Below, one piece after another: positions 32,801 through 40,801 of a stretch of 43,034 nt of DNA. Under the pieces are notes generated by a model. The model was not told the origin of the DNA. It worked only from the letters and a program-made list of their open reading frames with translations, and did not search any database. The number at the start of each line of letters is the position of its first letter. Within the stretch, counting starts at the first letter, position 1. The DNA comes from Paractinoplanes bogorensis (GTDB lineage: Bacteria; Actinomycetota; Actinomycetes; Mycobacteriales; Micromonosporaceae): assembly GCF_018829635.1 (NCBI RefSeq), contig NZ_JAHKKG010000025.1, forward strand, positions 1 through 43,034. The letters are read 5' to 3'. Made by a program: the position numbers and the translations under genes.

Positions 32801-33211
32801 GGTGACGACCCGGGCAGCGTACGAGTGGTAGGTCGAAATGGTGGCCTCACCCGCGAACGCGTCGTCCCGGCCGAGCCGGCGGATGAGCTGACCGAGCCGG
32901 GTGCGTACCCGGTGGGCGAGCTCCCCCGCGGCCTTACGGGTGAAGGTCAGACCGAGGATCTCGTCGGGGTGGGCATAGCTGTTGGCGACCAGCCAGACGA
33001 CCCGGGACGCCATCGTCTCGGTCTTGCCCGAACCGGCCCCGGCCACCACCAGCAGCGGCTCGACCGGCGCCGAGATGATCTCGGACTGCTCCGGGGTCGG
33101 CCGCGGCAGCCGGAGCAGCCGGGCCAGCTCCTCCGGGGTGTAGCGCGGGCCCGAATCGGCACGGCGGCGGGGCGTCACCGGTTCGTCGGCGAACAGACTC
33201 GGTTGGGTCAC
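29819..33211 (-). CDS. adnB: AdnB-type helicase-nuclease subunit
   Basis: This 1130-aa protein has an SF1A motor: AGAGSGKT (57-64), LTFTRKAAGEL, DEYQDTSHAQ, GDPCQSIYGWRGAS, SWRNRPEIL, TAHAAKGLEWDVV and VAVTRPRR. The C-terminal RecB-like nuclease has FDVIDWKTGRRP followed by QLAAYRLAW. AdnA-AdnB resects double-strand breaks in mycobacteria, and AdnB is the main 3'-5' translocating motor. Size is close to mycobacterial AdnB. GTG 33211 overlaps the adnA stop (GTGA), so expression is coupled. Mycobacteria have a channel gene between nudC and adnB; it is absent here. Confidence 0.94.
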   Translation of the reverse strand: MTQPSLFADEPVTPRRRADSGPRYTPEELARLLRLPRPTPEQSEIISAPVEPLLVVAGAGSGKTETMASRVVWLVANSYAHPDEILGLTFTRKAAGELAHRVRTRLGQLIRRLGRDDAFAGEATISTYHSYAARVVTEHGLRAGFEPSARLLTEAARWQIVDSLVRSYTGEMTGVNRAPGTVTDDVLALSGELAEHLVSPDDLSAWTGRFFAEVQERPGKVYKDVADVLSRQRQRLTLLPLVRLYEQRKLDLEAMDFGDQMARAALVARDHPEVGEIERGRFKIVLLDEYQDTSHAQVTMLNALFGGGHPVTAVGDPCQSIYGWRGASAGTLDRFPDEFTLPSGDPARVGSLTRSWRNRPEILRVANTLSAPLRAFGARVTELRAAERVSGAVGGRTVACALLPTFAEEADWIGDSMLTAWRITAGMPRALPEEIPVEKRPTSAVLVRVRSQIPAIEDALRKRGLPVEVVGLGGLLDTPEVRDVVCTMRVLADPTDGASLLRLLTGARWRIGPRDLVALHRRARGLAAARAAVVTGAEPDDIVADRLDDATLVEAMADLGAPQQYSAEGFGRLHAYGRELSSLRQRLDQPLPDLVADIERTIGLDVEVAVRGWAAGDAGLARGHLDALADTAARYSAETDGGTLAGFLAFLTAAEEEERGLEPGQVDVVEGAVQILTAHAAKGLEWDVVSVAGLSKGVWPGLVRNSDHYLMGIGVLPFPLRGDSDGLPRLDLDPATDQKGVLTAVSTFGTAWREHDEREERRLAYVAVTRPRRLLLASGYWWGDGVKRPRGPSVFLDEIRATCEEGAGVVDVWTPEPAPDATNPAAEVVVSVQWPFDPLGLRRPAMAAAADLIRRMISAPDPEAAEAFADLAADHPSIAGRAGLAAELVGLPRQNEAGEDADIERWRREADLLLAERDERTRRDGPLEVALPAHLSVSQLVVLRRDPQALARTLRRPLPHRPIPHARRGTAFHAWLEQRFGAVRLIDIDELPGAADDDAAGDEELIALQQAFLAGEWADRTPIEVEVPFATTIAGVVVRGRMDAVYADTANRFDVIDWKTGRRPEGADADAAAVQLAAYRLAWASLADVPLNRVRAGFHYVRDQVTVRPVDLLDADGLAALVERLPERVI

Positions 33212-36200
33212 TTGCCTTCATCCACGATCTGTCGGCCCTTACCGGAAATCGGGCAGCTCGTGCGGACCGGGCACACCCGGCACCGGCTGTTGGCGACGGC
33301 CGAGAAAGTGGCGGCGGCCATCGTCTCGGCCGTGCGCTTGACCATCTCGTGCGCCCACTGCGGGTCGGTGGCGTCGGCCAGCGGCAGCTGCATCTGCTCG
33401 CGGGCATCCTTGCCCGGGCCGAGCTGCACCAGCGCGGCGCCGCCGCTCTCGGCCCCGTAATCGGCGAACGCACCGGCCGCGACGGCGGTTTGATAGCCGG
33501 CCAACTGGGCGTGCTCGGCGACCTCGGCCGCGGCCACGGCGGTCGACTTGCCGGTCTTGAGATCGATCACGACCAGCCGGCCCTCGTCGTCGATCTCGAG
33601 CCGGTCGACCCGGCCGGTGAGCTGGATCGGGCGTTTCTCGTCCTCGAGACGCACGGTGAACTCGTGCTCGATGGCGAGCAGCCGGCGCGGGTTGACGGCC
33701 AGCCAGCGCAGCAGTTTGTCCACCATGGCCTGCGCGCGCTCCTGCTCCGGACCGGCCAGCCAGCGGGCGGCGAGCTCGATCGCGTCGAACCGGGCGCTGA
33801 CGTATTCGACCAGTTTCTCCCGGTCGGCGTTGGCGTCCTCGGCCAGCATGGCGGCGGCGTGCACCAGGTTGCCGACGCCCTGCGCGGGTCCGGGCGGTGC
33901 GGCCCCACCGTGCCGTTCGAGCAGCCAGCGCAGGCTGCAGCGCAGGGCACTCTCCATCGAGGACGGGGTGACCTTGACCGGTTCGCCCTCGTCGACCAGC
34001 GGGCGGTCGTCGGAGAGCGGGCGCAGGCCCCACCACTCGTCCGGGTGGGCGCCGGGCACGCCGGCAGCGGCGAGCTTGGCGAGTTCGGCGGCGGCGGCAC
34101 GCTTGCGGGCGGGCGTCTGGTCCGAGCCGACCACCACCGTACGCAGTTCGGCCACGAGCGCGGCCAGCGTGAGCGCGCGCGGCGGCCGGGCCACGGTCAG
34201 TTCCTCGGGCGCGTCGACCAGCGCCGCTTCCCCCGGGTCGTCGTCGGGCGGTTCCTCCGCGGCCTCGGCGGCGGCTTGAAACAGGTCGGGCGGACCAGCG
34301 AGGTCGGTGCCGTCCGAGCCGAGCTCGGCGTGCGGAGTGCTGCCCGATGCGACGTCAGAGCTGGGCACGGCATCGGACCTGGGCACGGCATCGGACCTGG
34401 GCACGTCGCCGGACCTCGGCGCGTCGCCGGAGCTAGGCGCGGCGTCGAAGCTCGGCGCGGCGTCGGACCTGGGCACGTGGCCGGAGCTGGGCACGTCGTC
34501 GGAGCCCGTCGCGGCGTCGGAGCCCGTCGCGTCCTCGGGGGTGGCGTCGGAGTCCGGGGTGTCGTCGGGGGGTGGGGTGCCGTCGGGGTCGGTGTCCCAG
34601 AGGTCGGGGCCCGGGGGTGGGGGTGGGTCGGTGGGTGGGGGTGCGTCGGGTGGGTGTGGGGTGCCGGAGTCGTCGTCGGAGAGGCCGAGCTCGCTCAAAA
34701 ACCGACTGGGCTGCTCTTCGCCCTCGGAACCGCCGACGCCGGCCGAGGCGACCGCGGTGACGATGAGCTTGTGGCGGGCGCGGGTGGTGGCCACGTAGAA
34801 GAGCCGGCGCTCCTCGTCGAGCAGCGCCGACGTCTGACCGACCACGGCCGCCTGGCCCGAGGCGGCCCGGCCGGCCAGCACGTCGACCAGGCGTTCCGAA
34901 CCGAGCAGGCTGCCCCGCAGGCGCAGGTCGGGCCAGATGCCCTCCTGCACGCCGGCCAGCACCACGACGTCCCACTCCAGGCCCTTGGCGGCGTGGGCGG
35001 TCAGCAGCCGGACCGCCTCGCCCCGGTCGGCGCTGGGCGCGATCGAGTCGGCCGGCAGGTCCTGGCCGAGCACGTGGTCGAGGAAGACCTCGGTGCGTGC
35101 GCCGGGCAGCCGGTCGACGAAGCGGGCGGCCGCGTCGAAGAGCACGACCATCGAGTCGAGGTCGCGGTCGGCCGCCTCGGCCCGCCACTGCCGGGCGCGG
35201 GCGACATCGGTGTTGTCGGCCATCGGGGCCGAGCGGGTGCTCATCGCATACCAGCGGTCGGCCAGCCCGCTCTCCCGCCAGACCGTCCACAAGGCCTGCT
35301 CGGCCGTGGCCCCCGGCGCCGCGGCGGCCTCACGCGCGGTCGCCAGCAGCCGGGCCACCTGCTGAGCGGGCGCGGCCCAGCGGCGTTCCACCATGTCGAG
35401 CCCGGCCGGATCGCGAACGGCGTCGACCAGCAACTCGCCCGACGGACGCCGGTCACCGGCCGACAGCGCCAAGGCCCGCAGCCCCTGCCGCAGCCGCCGC
35501 TCGGCCAGCGGGTCGGCCCCACCGAGCGACGAGTGCAGCAACGCGACGGCGGTCTCTTCGGTGAGGGCGTCGGGGTCGAGCGCACACCGCAGAAGCAGCA
35601 GGAACGGCGCCACCGCGGGCTGGAGATGCAGCGGCAGGTCTTCGGCGTAGGTCACCGTCGGCACACCCGCCGCGGCCAGCGCCCGCTGCAACGACGGCAG
35701 CTGCAACGACGTGCTGCGCAGGACCACCGCCATCCGCGACCACGGCACACCCTGCAGCAGGTGCGCCTCGCGCAGCGCATGGGCCACATAGGCCGCTTCG
35801 GCGGTGGCCGCCCGGAATGTCCGGACCACGGCCTCGCCCGCGGGAAGCCCGCCCGACCGATCCCCGCCCACGCGCCTCGCCGCCCCGGACGCCTGCCCAG
35901 GCACAGACCCGGGCACAGACGCGGCCCCGGACTCGCGGGGCGACGCCAGCCCAGGCACAGACCCGGGCACAGGCGCGGCCCCGGGCTCGGAGGGCGACGC
36001 CAGCCCAGGCACAGACCCCGGCACAGACGCAGCCCAGGACTCGCGGGGCGACGCCTGCCCAGGCACAGACGCGGGCTCGGACGCCTGCCCAGGCACAAGC
36101 CCAGGCACGGACGCGGCCTCGGGCTCGGACGCCTGCCCAGGCACAGAGCCCGGCACGGACGCGGCCCCGGACTCGGACGCCTGCCCAGGCACAGAGCCCG

Positions 36201-37761
36201 GCACGGACGCGGCCCCGGGCTCGGACGCCGACGCCTGCCCTGGCACAGACGCGGGCTCGGACGCGGCCCCGGACTCGCGGGGCGACGCCTGCTCGGGCAC
36301 AGACCCCGGCACAGGCGCGGCCCCGGACTCGGACCTCGACGCCAGCCCAGGCACAGACCCCGGCACGGGCGCGTCGGCGTCGGGATCGCCGGGAGCATCC
36401 GCGCGATCGGGGGAGGTGGTGGACGAGTCGGCGGCAGGAGTGGCCTGAGCCGGCACGCGGAAACGGGGCGTGGGCGCGGACTTAGCGGACGAGGCGGGCA
36501 AAGACCCAACGCCGACGGCCGGTGTGGACAAGCCGGCAGACGGCGCAGGTGACCCGGCGGGCAGCGAACCGGATGCGGGGGTGTCGGCGGGCGGTGGGGG
36601 CTCGGGGCCGATGAACGGGGCCGGCGGGTGCATCGGGCGATGACTGATCGGGCCGCGCATGCGGCGGGCCACCCGGGACGTGGCCGAGAGCAGGGGCGCC
36701 GGCGCACGGTAGTTCGTGTGCAGGGTCAGAGTCTCGGCGAGCGCGCCGGACGGCGTACGGAAAAGGGTGGGGAAGTTGGCCACGGCCGCCGGGTCGGCGC
36801 CGCGGAAACCGTAGATCGAGGCGTCGGGGTCGCCGAAGGCCACGAGGGGCTTGCCGCCGCCGGCGACCAGGGACAACAGCTCGATCTGGGCCGGGTCGGT
36901 GTCGGCCAGTTCGTCGACGTAGACGTAGTCGAGGCGGCGGCGTTCGTCGTCGAGCAGGGCCGGGGTGTCGGCGAGTAGGCCGGAGGCGGCGCGGACCAAC
37001 TCGGCCGGGTCGTAGGCCGAGGAACCGCGGGTGGTGATGTCGCGCAGGGCCAGGACGGCCACGTATTCGCGGAGGAAGCGGGCCGCGGCCGGCCAGTCGT
37101 CGCGGCCCAGGCGCTCGCCCAGGCGGGCCAGCTCGACCGCGCCGATGCCACGCTCGGCGGCACGCTGGAGAAGGTCGCGCAGCTGCTGGGCGAAAGCCCG
37201 GGTGGGCAGCGCGGGGCGCAACGCGGGAGGCCAGCCGATGGGGTCGTCGCTCGGCACAGAGGAGCTCGGCACAGAGGAGCTCGGCACAGAGGAGTCCGAG
37301 ACGGAGGCCGCAAGCAGCTCGCGGATGATCAGGTCTTGCTCGGGGCCGGTGAGCAGCCTCGGGGACGGCTCGCCCCGTTCGGCCGCGGCCCGGCGGAGCA
37401 GGCCGAACGCGTACGCGTGGAAGGTCCGCACCAGCGGCTCGTGGACGATGCGGCCGGGATCGCCGGCGATGCGCGCCTCGATGCGGTCGCGCAGGGCGGT
37501 GGCGCCACGGCGGCCGAAGGTGAGGACCAGGATGCGCTCGGGGTCGACGCCGTCGGCGATGCGGGCGGCGACCGACTCGACGAGCGTGGTCGTCTTGCCC
37601 GTGCCGGGGCCGCCGACGACCAGCAGCGGACCGTCGACGTGGGCGGCCACATATGCCTGGATCGGATCGGTGAGCAGCGGCGGCACGACGGTCGGCGGGC
37701 GCCGGACCAGGCGATAGGCCGGGCGGCGAACCGCGGCGGGGGAAGAGGCCGGCGTGCTCAC
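33208..37761 (-). CDS. adnA: AdnA-type helicase-nuclease subunit with repeat-expanded linkers
   Basis: This 1517-aa protein, versus about 1050 in mycobacteria, has Walker A GGPGTGKT (50-57), VDELADTDPAQ, GDPDASIYGFRGAD, NYRAP, TAHAAKGLEWDVV and YVATTRARH. Its C-terminal nuclease has VVIDLKTGK and QLAGYQ. CRVCPVRTSCP plus an earlier Cys (ALRCSLRW) form an AddB-type iron-sulfur site. The extra length sits in three low-complexity inserts: residues about 156-171 (SSVPS repeats), about 385-630 between NYRAP and the next motor segment, and about 1030-1145 between motor and nuclease. All are multiples of three and keep the frame. It starts at GTG 37761, 29 bp after the lacI-type gene. Confidence 0.92.
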   Translation of the reverse strand: MSTPASSPAAVRRPAYRLVRRPPTVVPPLLTDPIQAYVAAHVDGPLLVVGGPGTGKTTTLVESVAARIADGVDPERILVLTFGRRGATALRDRIEARIAGDPGRIVHEPLVRTFHAYAFGLLRRAAAERGEPSPRLLTGPEQDLIIRELLAASVSDSSVPSSSVPSSSVPSDDPIGWPPALRPALPTRAFAQQLRDLLQRAAERGIGAVELARLGERLGRDDWPAAARFLREYVAVLALRDITTRGSSAYDPAELVRAASGLLADTPALLDDERRRLDYVYVDELADTDPAQIELLSLVAGGGKPLVAFGDPDASIYGFRGADPAAVANFPTLFRTPSGALAETLTLHTNYRAPAPLLSATSRVARRMRGPISHRPMHPPAPFIGPEPPPPADTPASGSLPAGSPAPSAGLSTPAVGVGSLPASSAKSAPTPRFRVPAQATPAADSSTTSPDRADAPGDPDADAPVPGSVPGLASRSESGAAPVPGSVPEQASPRESGAASEPASVPGQASASEPGAASVPGSVPGQASESGAASVPGSVPGQASEPEAASVPGLVPGQASEPASVPGQASPRESWAASVPGSVPGLASPSEPGAAPVPGSVPGLASPRESGAASVPGSVPGQASGAARRVGGDRSGGLPAGEAVVRTFRAATAEAAYVAHALREAHLLQGVPWSRMAVVLRSTSLQLPSLQRALAAAGVPTVTYAEDLPLHLQPAVAPFLLLLRCALDPDALTEETAVALLHSSLGGADPLAERRLRQGLRALALSAGDRRPSGELLVDAVRDPAGLDMVERRWAAPAQQVARLLATAREAAAAPGATAEQALWTVWRESGLADRWYAMSTRSAPMADNTDVARARQWRAEAADRDLDSMVVLFDAAARFVDRLPGARTEVFLDHVLGQDLPADSIAPSADRGEAVRLLTAHAAKGLEWDVVVLAGVQEGIWPDLRLRGSLLGSERLVDVLAGRAASGQAAVVGQTSALLDEERRLFYVATTRARHKLIVTAVASAGVGGSEGEEQPSRFLSELGLSDDDSGTPHPPDAPPPTDPPPPPGPDLWDTDPDGTPPPDDTPDSDATPEDATGSDAATGSDDVPSSGHVPRSDAAPSFDAAPSSGDAPRSGDVPRSDAVPRSDAVPSSDVASGSTPHAELGSDGTDLAGPPDLFQAAAEAAEEPPDDDPGEAALVDAPEELTVARPPRALTLAALVAELRTVVVGSDQTPARKRAAAAELAKLAAAGVPGAHPDEWWGLRPLSDDRPLVDEGEPVKVTPSSMESALRCSLRWLLERHGGAAPPGPAQGVGNLVHAAAMLAEDANADREKLVEYVSARFDAIELAARWLAGPEQERAQAMVDKLLRWLAVNPRRLLAIEHEFTVRLEDEKRPIQLTGRVDRLEIDDEGRLVVIDLKTGKSTAVAAAEVAEHAQLAGYQTAVAAGAFADYGAESGGAALVQLGPGKDAREQMQLPLADATDPQWAHEMVKRTAETMAAATFSAVANSRCRVCPVRTSCPISGKGRQIVDEGK
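34355..34534. repeat. Ten 18-bp tandem units in adnA
   Basis: Ten consecutive 18-bp units resemble TCGGACCTGGGCACGGCA. They encode, on the minus strand, hexapeptides such as AVPRSD and DAAPSS in the linker between the AdnA motor and nuclease. Units differ by substitutions, not by indels. Confidence 0.88.
34613..34661 (+). other. G-quadruplex motif in adnA
   Basis: G-runs at 34613-34617, 34619-34623, 34625-34627, 34633-34635 and 34637-34641 are separated by 1-5 nt and fit G3+N1-7. More runs follow to 34661. The G-rich strand is the adnA template strand. It encodes a Pro-rich stretch (PPPTDPPPPPGPD). Confidence 0.7.
35888..36373. repeat. Degenerate minisatellite in adnA, about 10 units of 42-57 bp
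   Basis: The core CCCAGGCACAGA recurs along 486 bp on the plus strand. The encoded unit is VPGSVPGQASPRESGAAS, with length variants of 14-19 residues. It lies in a motor-domain loop of AdnA (residues about 460-625). Several neighbouring units are near-identical, suggesting recent duplication. Confidence 0.88.
37250..37294. repeat. Three identical 15-bp units in adnA
   Basis: CTCGGCACAGAGGAG occurs three times in direct succession and encodes SSVPS repeats (residues about 156-171). Exact identity at DNA level points to recent slippage. Confidence 0.9.
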
Positions 37762-37790
37762 GGCAACAAGGAAACCATGCGGGTACGACG

Positions 37791-38807
37791 TTATCGAACT
37801 GGCGGTTTACCGATCGAGTCGCGCCGCCGCACCGGCATCGGCAGGCGGGACACGGCCGGGTCGGAGGGCGGGCCGAGCAGTTTCTCGACCGCCTGCCATC
37901 CGAGTTGGTAGTGCGGCAGCGAGATGCTGGTGAGTTGCGGGCGCAGCCACGCGGCCAGCTCGGAGTCGTCGAACGAGATGACCGACACGTCGTCCGGGAT
38001 GGATCGGCCGGCCTCGCGCAGGGCCTGGTAGGTGCCGAGCGCGATCCGGTCGTTGAGGCAGATCAGCGCCTGCGGGTTGAGCCCACCGGCCAGGGCGCGG
38101 CTGACCGCCTCGTACGCCGGTTCGGGCCACCAGTCGCACTCGATGGTTCCCGCCAGCCTGGTGTCGGCCGCGGTCAGACCCTCCCGGATGCCGGCCAGCC
38201 GTTCCTTGCCGGCGAACGCGCCCGGGCTGCCGACCAGGTGGATCCCGCCGCGGTGACCCGACTCGATGAGGGTGGTGGCGGCGCTCCAGCCGGCCGCGAG
38301 TTCGTCCGGGATCACCTGGTGCTGTGCCGGACTGGGACCCCGGGTCAGGCAGTTGAGCAGCACCACCGTCCGTCCCTTGAGCTGCTTGGGCAGCCGGACG
38401 TAGCGGGTGGACATGCTCGCGTACAGGAAGGCGTCGACCTGCCGGTCGAGGAAGTCGGAGATCAGCTTCTCCTCGATCACCGGGTCGCCCTCGCTCTCCC
38501 CGATGAAGAGCAGGTGGCCGTGGGCCACGGCGGCGGCCAGGGCACCCTGGATGACCCGACCGGCGTACGGGTCGGAGGCCAGCGTGTCGGAGACCAGCGC
38601 GATGGTGCGGGTCACCTTCGTACGCAGGCTCCGCGCCATGAGGTTGGGCCGGTAGTCCAGCTCCTGGGCGGCCCGGAGAACCCGTTGCCGGGCGTCTTCC
38701 GAGATCCTCATGTCCAGGTGACGCCCGGCCAGGACGAAGGAGGCCGTGCTGCGGGACACGCCGGCCCGCTGTGCGACCTGAAGCAGGGTCGCCCGTTGCG
38801 GGGGCAT
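37791..38807 (-). CDS. LacI family transcriptional regulator
   Basis: This 338-aa protein has the LacI helix-turn-helix (TLLQVAQRAGVSRSTASFVLAGR, residues about 7-29), the hinge helix NLMARSLR and a sugar-binding-like effector core (TIALVSDTLASDPYAGRVIQGAL). ATG 38807 (MPPQRATLLQVAQ) gives the usual short N-terminus. No sugar operon is adjacent. The adnA gene follows after 29 bp on the same strand, which may be a coincidence of packing rather than regulation. A target operator could not be identified with confidence. Confidence 0.92.
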   Translation of the reverse strand: MPPQRATLLQVAQRAGVSRSTASFVLAGRHLDMRISEDARQRVLRAAQELDYRPNLMARSLRTKVTRTIALVSDTLASDPYAGRVIQGALAAAVAHGHLLFIGESEGDPVIEEKLISDFLDRQVDAFLYASMSTRYVRLPKQLKGRTVVLLNCLTRGPSPAQHQVIPDELAAGWSAATTLIESGHRGGIHLVGSPGAFAGKERLAGIREGLTAADTRLAGTIECDWWPEPAYEAVSRALAGGLNPQALICLNDRIALGTYQALREAGRSIPDDVSVISFDDSELAAWLRPQLTSISLPHYQLGWQAVEKLLGPPSDPAVSRLPMPVRRRDSIGKPPVR

Positions 38808-39034
38808 GGTTCGCAGTGTTCCACGACGCCCCGATCGAGCACCATGCGCACGTTCGCAGATGCTCAATTGACGTTGACCGACTTCCCGGAGCAATGTCGG
38901 GCTCAACCGATCCAGCATGCGCGTCCCCGGCGGGCGCGACGCCGTCGGCGAGGCGGAGCGAGCGCACCGGCGTGTCCCGGTGAGAGCGCGTCCGGCGCGC
39001 CCCCGCGACGTTCGGCGGGCCCGCCGGGGCCCTG

Positions 39035-39074
39035 GTCACGCCGGGTGGGTGTGGTGACACCCATCCGGCGTGAC
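39035..39074 (-). terminator. 18-bp hairpin terminator after the first LOG gene
   Basis: GTCACGCCGG and GTGGGTGT pair with ACACCCAT and CCGGCGTGAC around GGTG, with one G-T position. It starts 2 nt beyond the stop codon of the LOG gene on the minus strand. No T-run is present. Confidence 0.8.
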
Positions 39075-39076
39075 GC

Positions 39077-39628
39077 CTATCGCGCGTTTACCCGTTCCTC
39101 GATGACATCCAACGCCGAGCCGATCGACTTCACCACGGTCACCCGTTCGAGGGCCGAGGTTCGCACGAACGCGGTATCGGCGAGCTGTCCCAGCCAGGCG
39201 AGCAGGCCGTCGTAGAAGCCGTCCGGGTCGAGCACCACGATCGGCTTGTCGTGCAGATCGAGGGTGGCCGTGGTCCACACCTCGAAGAGCTCGTCGAGGG
39301 TGCCGAGGCCGCCGGGCAGCGTGAGGAACGCGTCCGACCGCTCGATCATGATGTTCTTCCGCTCACCCATGTCGCCGGTGACGATCAGCTCGTCCGAGGC
39401 CAGGTCGGCCACCTCGAGATCGACCAGCGACTGCGGGATCACGCCGAGGGTGTGCCCGCCGCCGGCGCGGGTGCCGTCGGCGACCGCGCCCATCATGCCG
39501 ACGCAGCCACCACCCGACACCAGACTGTGGCCGCGGGTGGCCAGCTCTTCGCCCGTACGGGAAGCAAGGTCCAGGTATTTCTGTTCGAGGGTGCTCGACG
39601 AGGCGCAGAAGACGCAGATCGCGGCCAC
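39077..39628 (-). CDS. LOG family protein (Rossmann-fold nucleotide phosphoribohydrolase type)
   Basis: This 183-aa protein has the LOG motif PGGLGTLDE (105-113) and upstream GERK (88-91). LOG enzymes cleave cytokinin or other nucleoside 5'-monophosphates to base and ribose 5-phosphate. Length and sequence fit the short type I group, so a true nucleotide hydrolase is plausible. GTG 39628 lies one base after the stop of the second LOG gene, so the pair is coupled. Confidence 0.92.
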   Translation of the reverse strand: MAAICVFCASSSTLEQKYLDLASRTGEELATRGHSLVSGGGCVGMMGAVADGTRAGGGHTLGVIPQSLVDLEVADLASDELIVTGDMGERKNIMIERSDAFLTLPGGLGTLDELFEVWTTATLDLHDKPIVVLDPDGFYDGLLAWLGQLADTAFVRTSALERVTVVKSIGSALDVIEERVNAR

Positions 39629-39629
39629 G

Positions 39630-40409
39630 TCAGCGGGTCCCCTGGGCCTCGGCGAGGGCCGCGTCGGCGTCCACGATGATCTGAACCGCCTCGTCGACGT
39701 CGTCGGTCAGCTGGATCAGTTCGAGGTCGCTCTCGCTGACCTTGCCGTCGGCCAGCAACGTCTGCTTGACCCAGTCGAGCAGGCCCGACCAGTAGGCCGT
39801 GCCCATCAGGATCACCGGGAAGCGGGTGACCTTCTTGGTCTGCACCAGCGTGACCGCCTCGAACAGCTCGTCGAGCGTGCCGAAGCCGCCGGGCAGCACC
39901 ACGAAGGCCTGCGCGTACTTCACGAACATGGTCTTGCGCACGAAGAAGTAGCGGAAGTCGATGCCGACGTCGACCCAGTCGTTGAGGCCCTGCTCGAACG
40001 GCAACTCGATGCCGAGCCCGACCGACATGCCGCCGGCCTCGGTCGCGCCGCGGTTGGCCGCCTCCATCACGCCGGGCCCGCCGCCGGTGATCACCGCGTA
40101 GCCCGCCTCGGCCAGGGCCGCGCCCAGGGCGGCGGCCATCTCGCACTCGGGGCTGTCCGGGTGGCTGCGGGCCGAACCGAAGACGCTCACCGCCGGCGGC
40201 AGGTCGGCCAGGGTGTCGAAGCCCTCGACGAATTCGGAGAGGATGCGCAGCGCCCGCCACGCGTCCTTGGTCTTCCACTCCCGCCGGTGGTGCGAATCGA
40301 GCAGTTTCTCGTCGGCCGTACTCGGCGGAATCGATTCACGCCGCAGCGTGACCGCGCCGCGATGACGCTCCGGCGGACCGCTGCGTCGCCCGTTGGTGCT
40401 GTCCGTCAT
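39630..40409 (-). CDS. LOG family (TIGR00730-type) protein, longer paralogue
   Basis: This 259-aa protein has PGGFGTLDE (173-181) with RK at 158-159 and a 70-residue N-terminal extension (WRALRILSEFVEGFDTL). It has the same Rossmann fold as its neighbour, but low overall similarity, so this is not a recent duplication. It is translated first and is coupled to the shorter LOG gene. Members of this longer group are known as hydrolases of AMP-like substrates, but the physiological substrate is uncertain. Confidence 0.92.
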   Translation of the reverse strand: MTDSTNGRRSGPPERHRGAVTLRRESIPPSTADEKLLDSHHRREWKTKDAWRALRILSEFVEGFDTLADLPPAVSVFGSARSHPDSPECEMAAALGAALAEAGYAVITGGGPGVMEAANRGATEAGGMSVGLGIELPFEQGLNDWVDVGIDFRYFFVRKTMFVKYAQAFVVLPGGFGTLDELFEAVTLVQTKKVTRFPVILMGTAYWSGLLDWVKQTLLADGKVSESDLELIQLTDDVDEAVQIIVDADAALAEAQGTR

Positions 40410-40609
40410 GCCTAAAAGGTAGTGCGGACGGCCAGTGACCCGGTGAACAACCGGGTGGGTTTCGGTAAGAGGATTGCGGCTCGGCGACCTTTTTGCCAGA
40501 TTGAAGCAACGGACGGTAGCTCTCAGGCGTCTGTTCAGTTACCAGATCCGATACGGCAACGATCGCACGGCGCCCGGTTTGTCCGGGTCCCCGGGCCTAA
40601 GGAGCCACC

Positions 40610-40801
40610 GTGACGTCACGATACGAGCGCATGAAAATGCAGCGCCGCATGCAGCGCCGCATCCAACTGGTGGTGGAGGAGCGCCGCATGGCGTTCGGCG
40701 ATCGACCGCGGCCGGGTTTCGACCCCGAGGCCACGATGGAGATCCCGCCGATGAAGGTGGCCCGGGCGATCGGACGAGTGGCTGTCCGCCCGGCTCTCTA
40801 A
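40610..40801 (+). CDS. Small basic protein (63 aa)
   Basis: GTG 40610 is 5 nt after AAGGAG, a strong ribosome binding site. The product starts with a Met/Arg-rich helix (MTSRYERMKMQRRMQRRIQL) and ends VARAIGRVAVRPAL, with no Cys or membrane segment. I do not recognise it. It ends immediately before the stop of dapE on the other strand. The 200 bp upstream hold no other gene. Confidence 0.75.
   Translation: MTSRYERMKMQRRMQRRIQLVVEERRMAFGDRPRPGFDPEATMEIPPMKVARAIGRVAVRPAL

Noticed and set aside
29354..33460. 1368-codon plus-strand frame opposite adnB
   Set aside because: It is a codon-bias shadow. All helicase and nuclease motifs are on the minus strand and the product is low-complexity Gly/Arg/Gln/His-rich.
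35888..36373. CRISPR array
   Set aside because: Repeats are degenerate, in frame and continuous, without unique spacers, and no cas genes are present.
33349..36552. 1067-codon plus-strand frame opposite adnA, ending in His/Arg/Gly repeats
   Set aside because: Its repetitive tail is only the antisense reading of the adnA minisatellite. No ribosome site or known domain was seen.
38860..38885. LacI operator near TCAATTGACGTTGACCG
   Set aside because: Only a partial half-site match with a CG centre, not a convincing palindrome.
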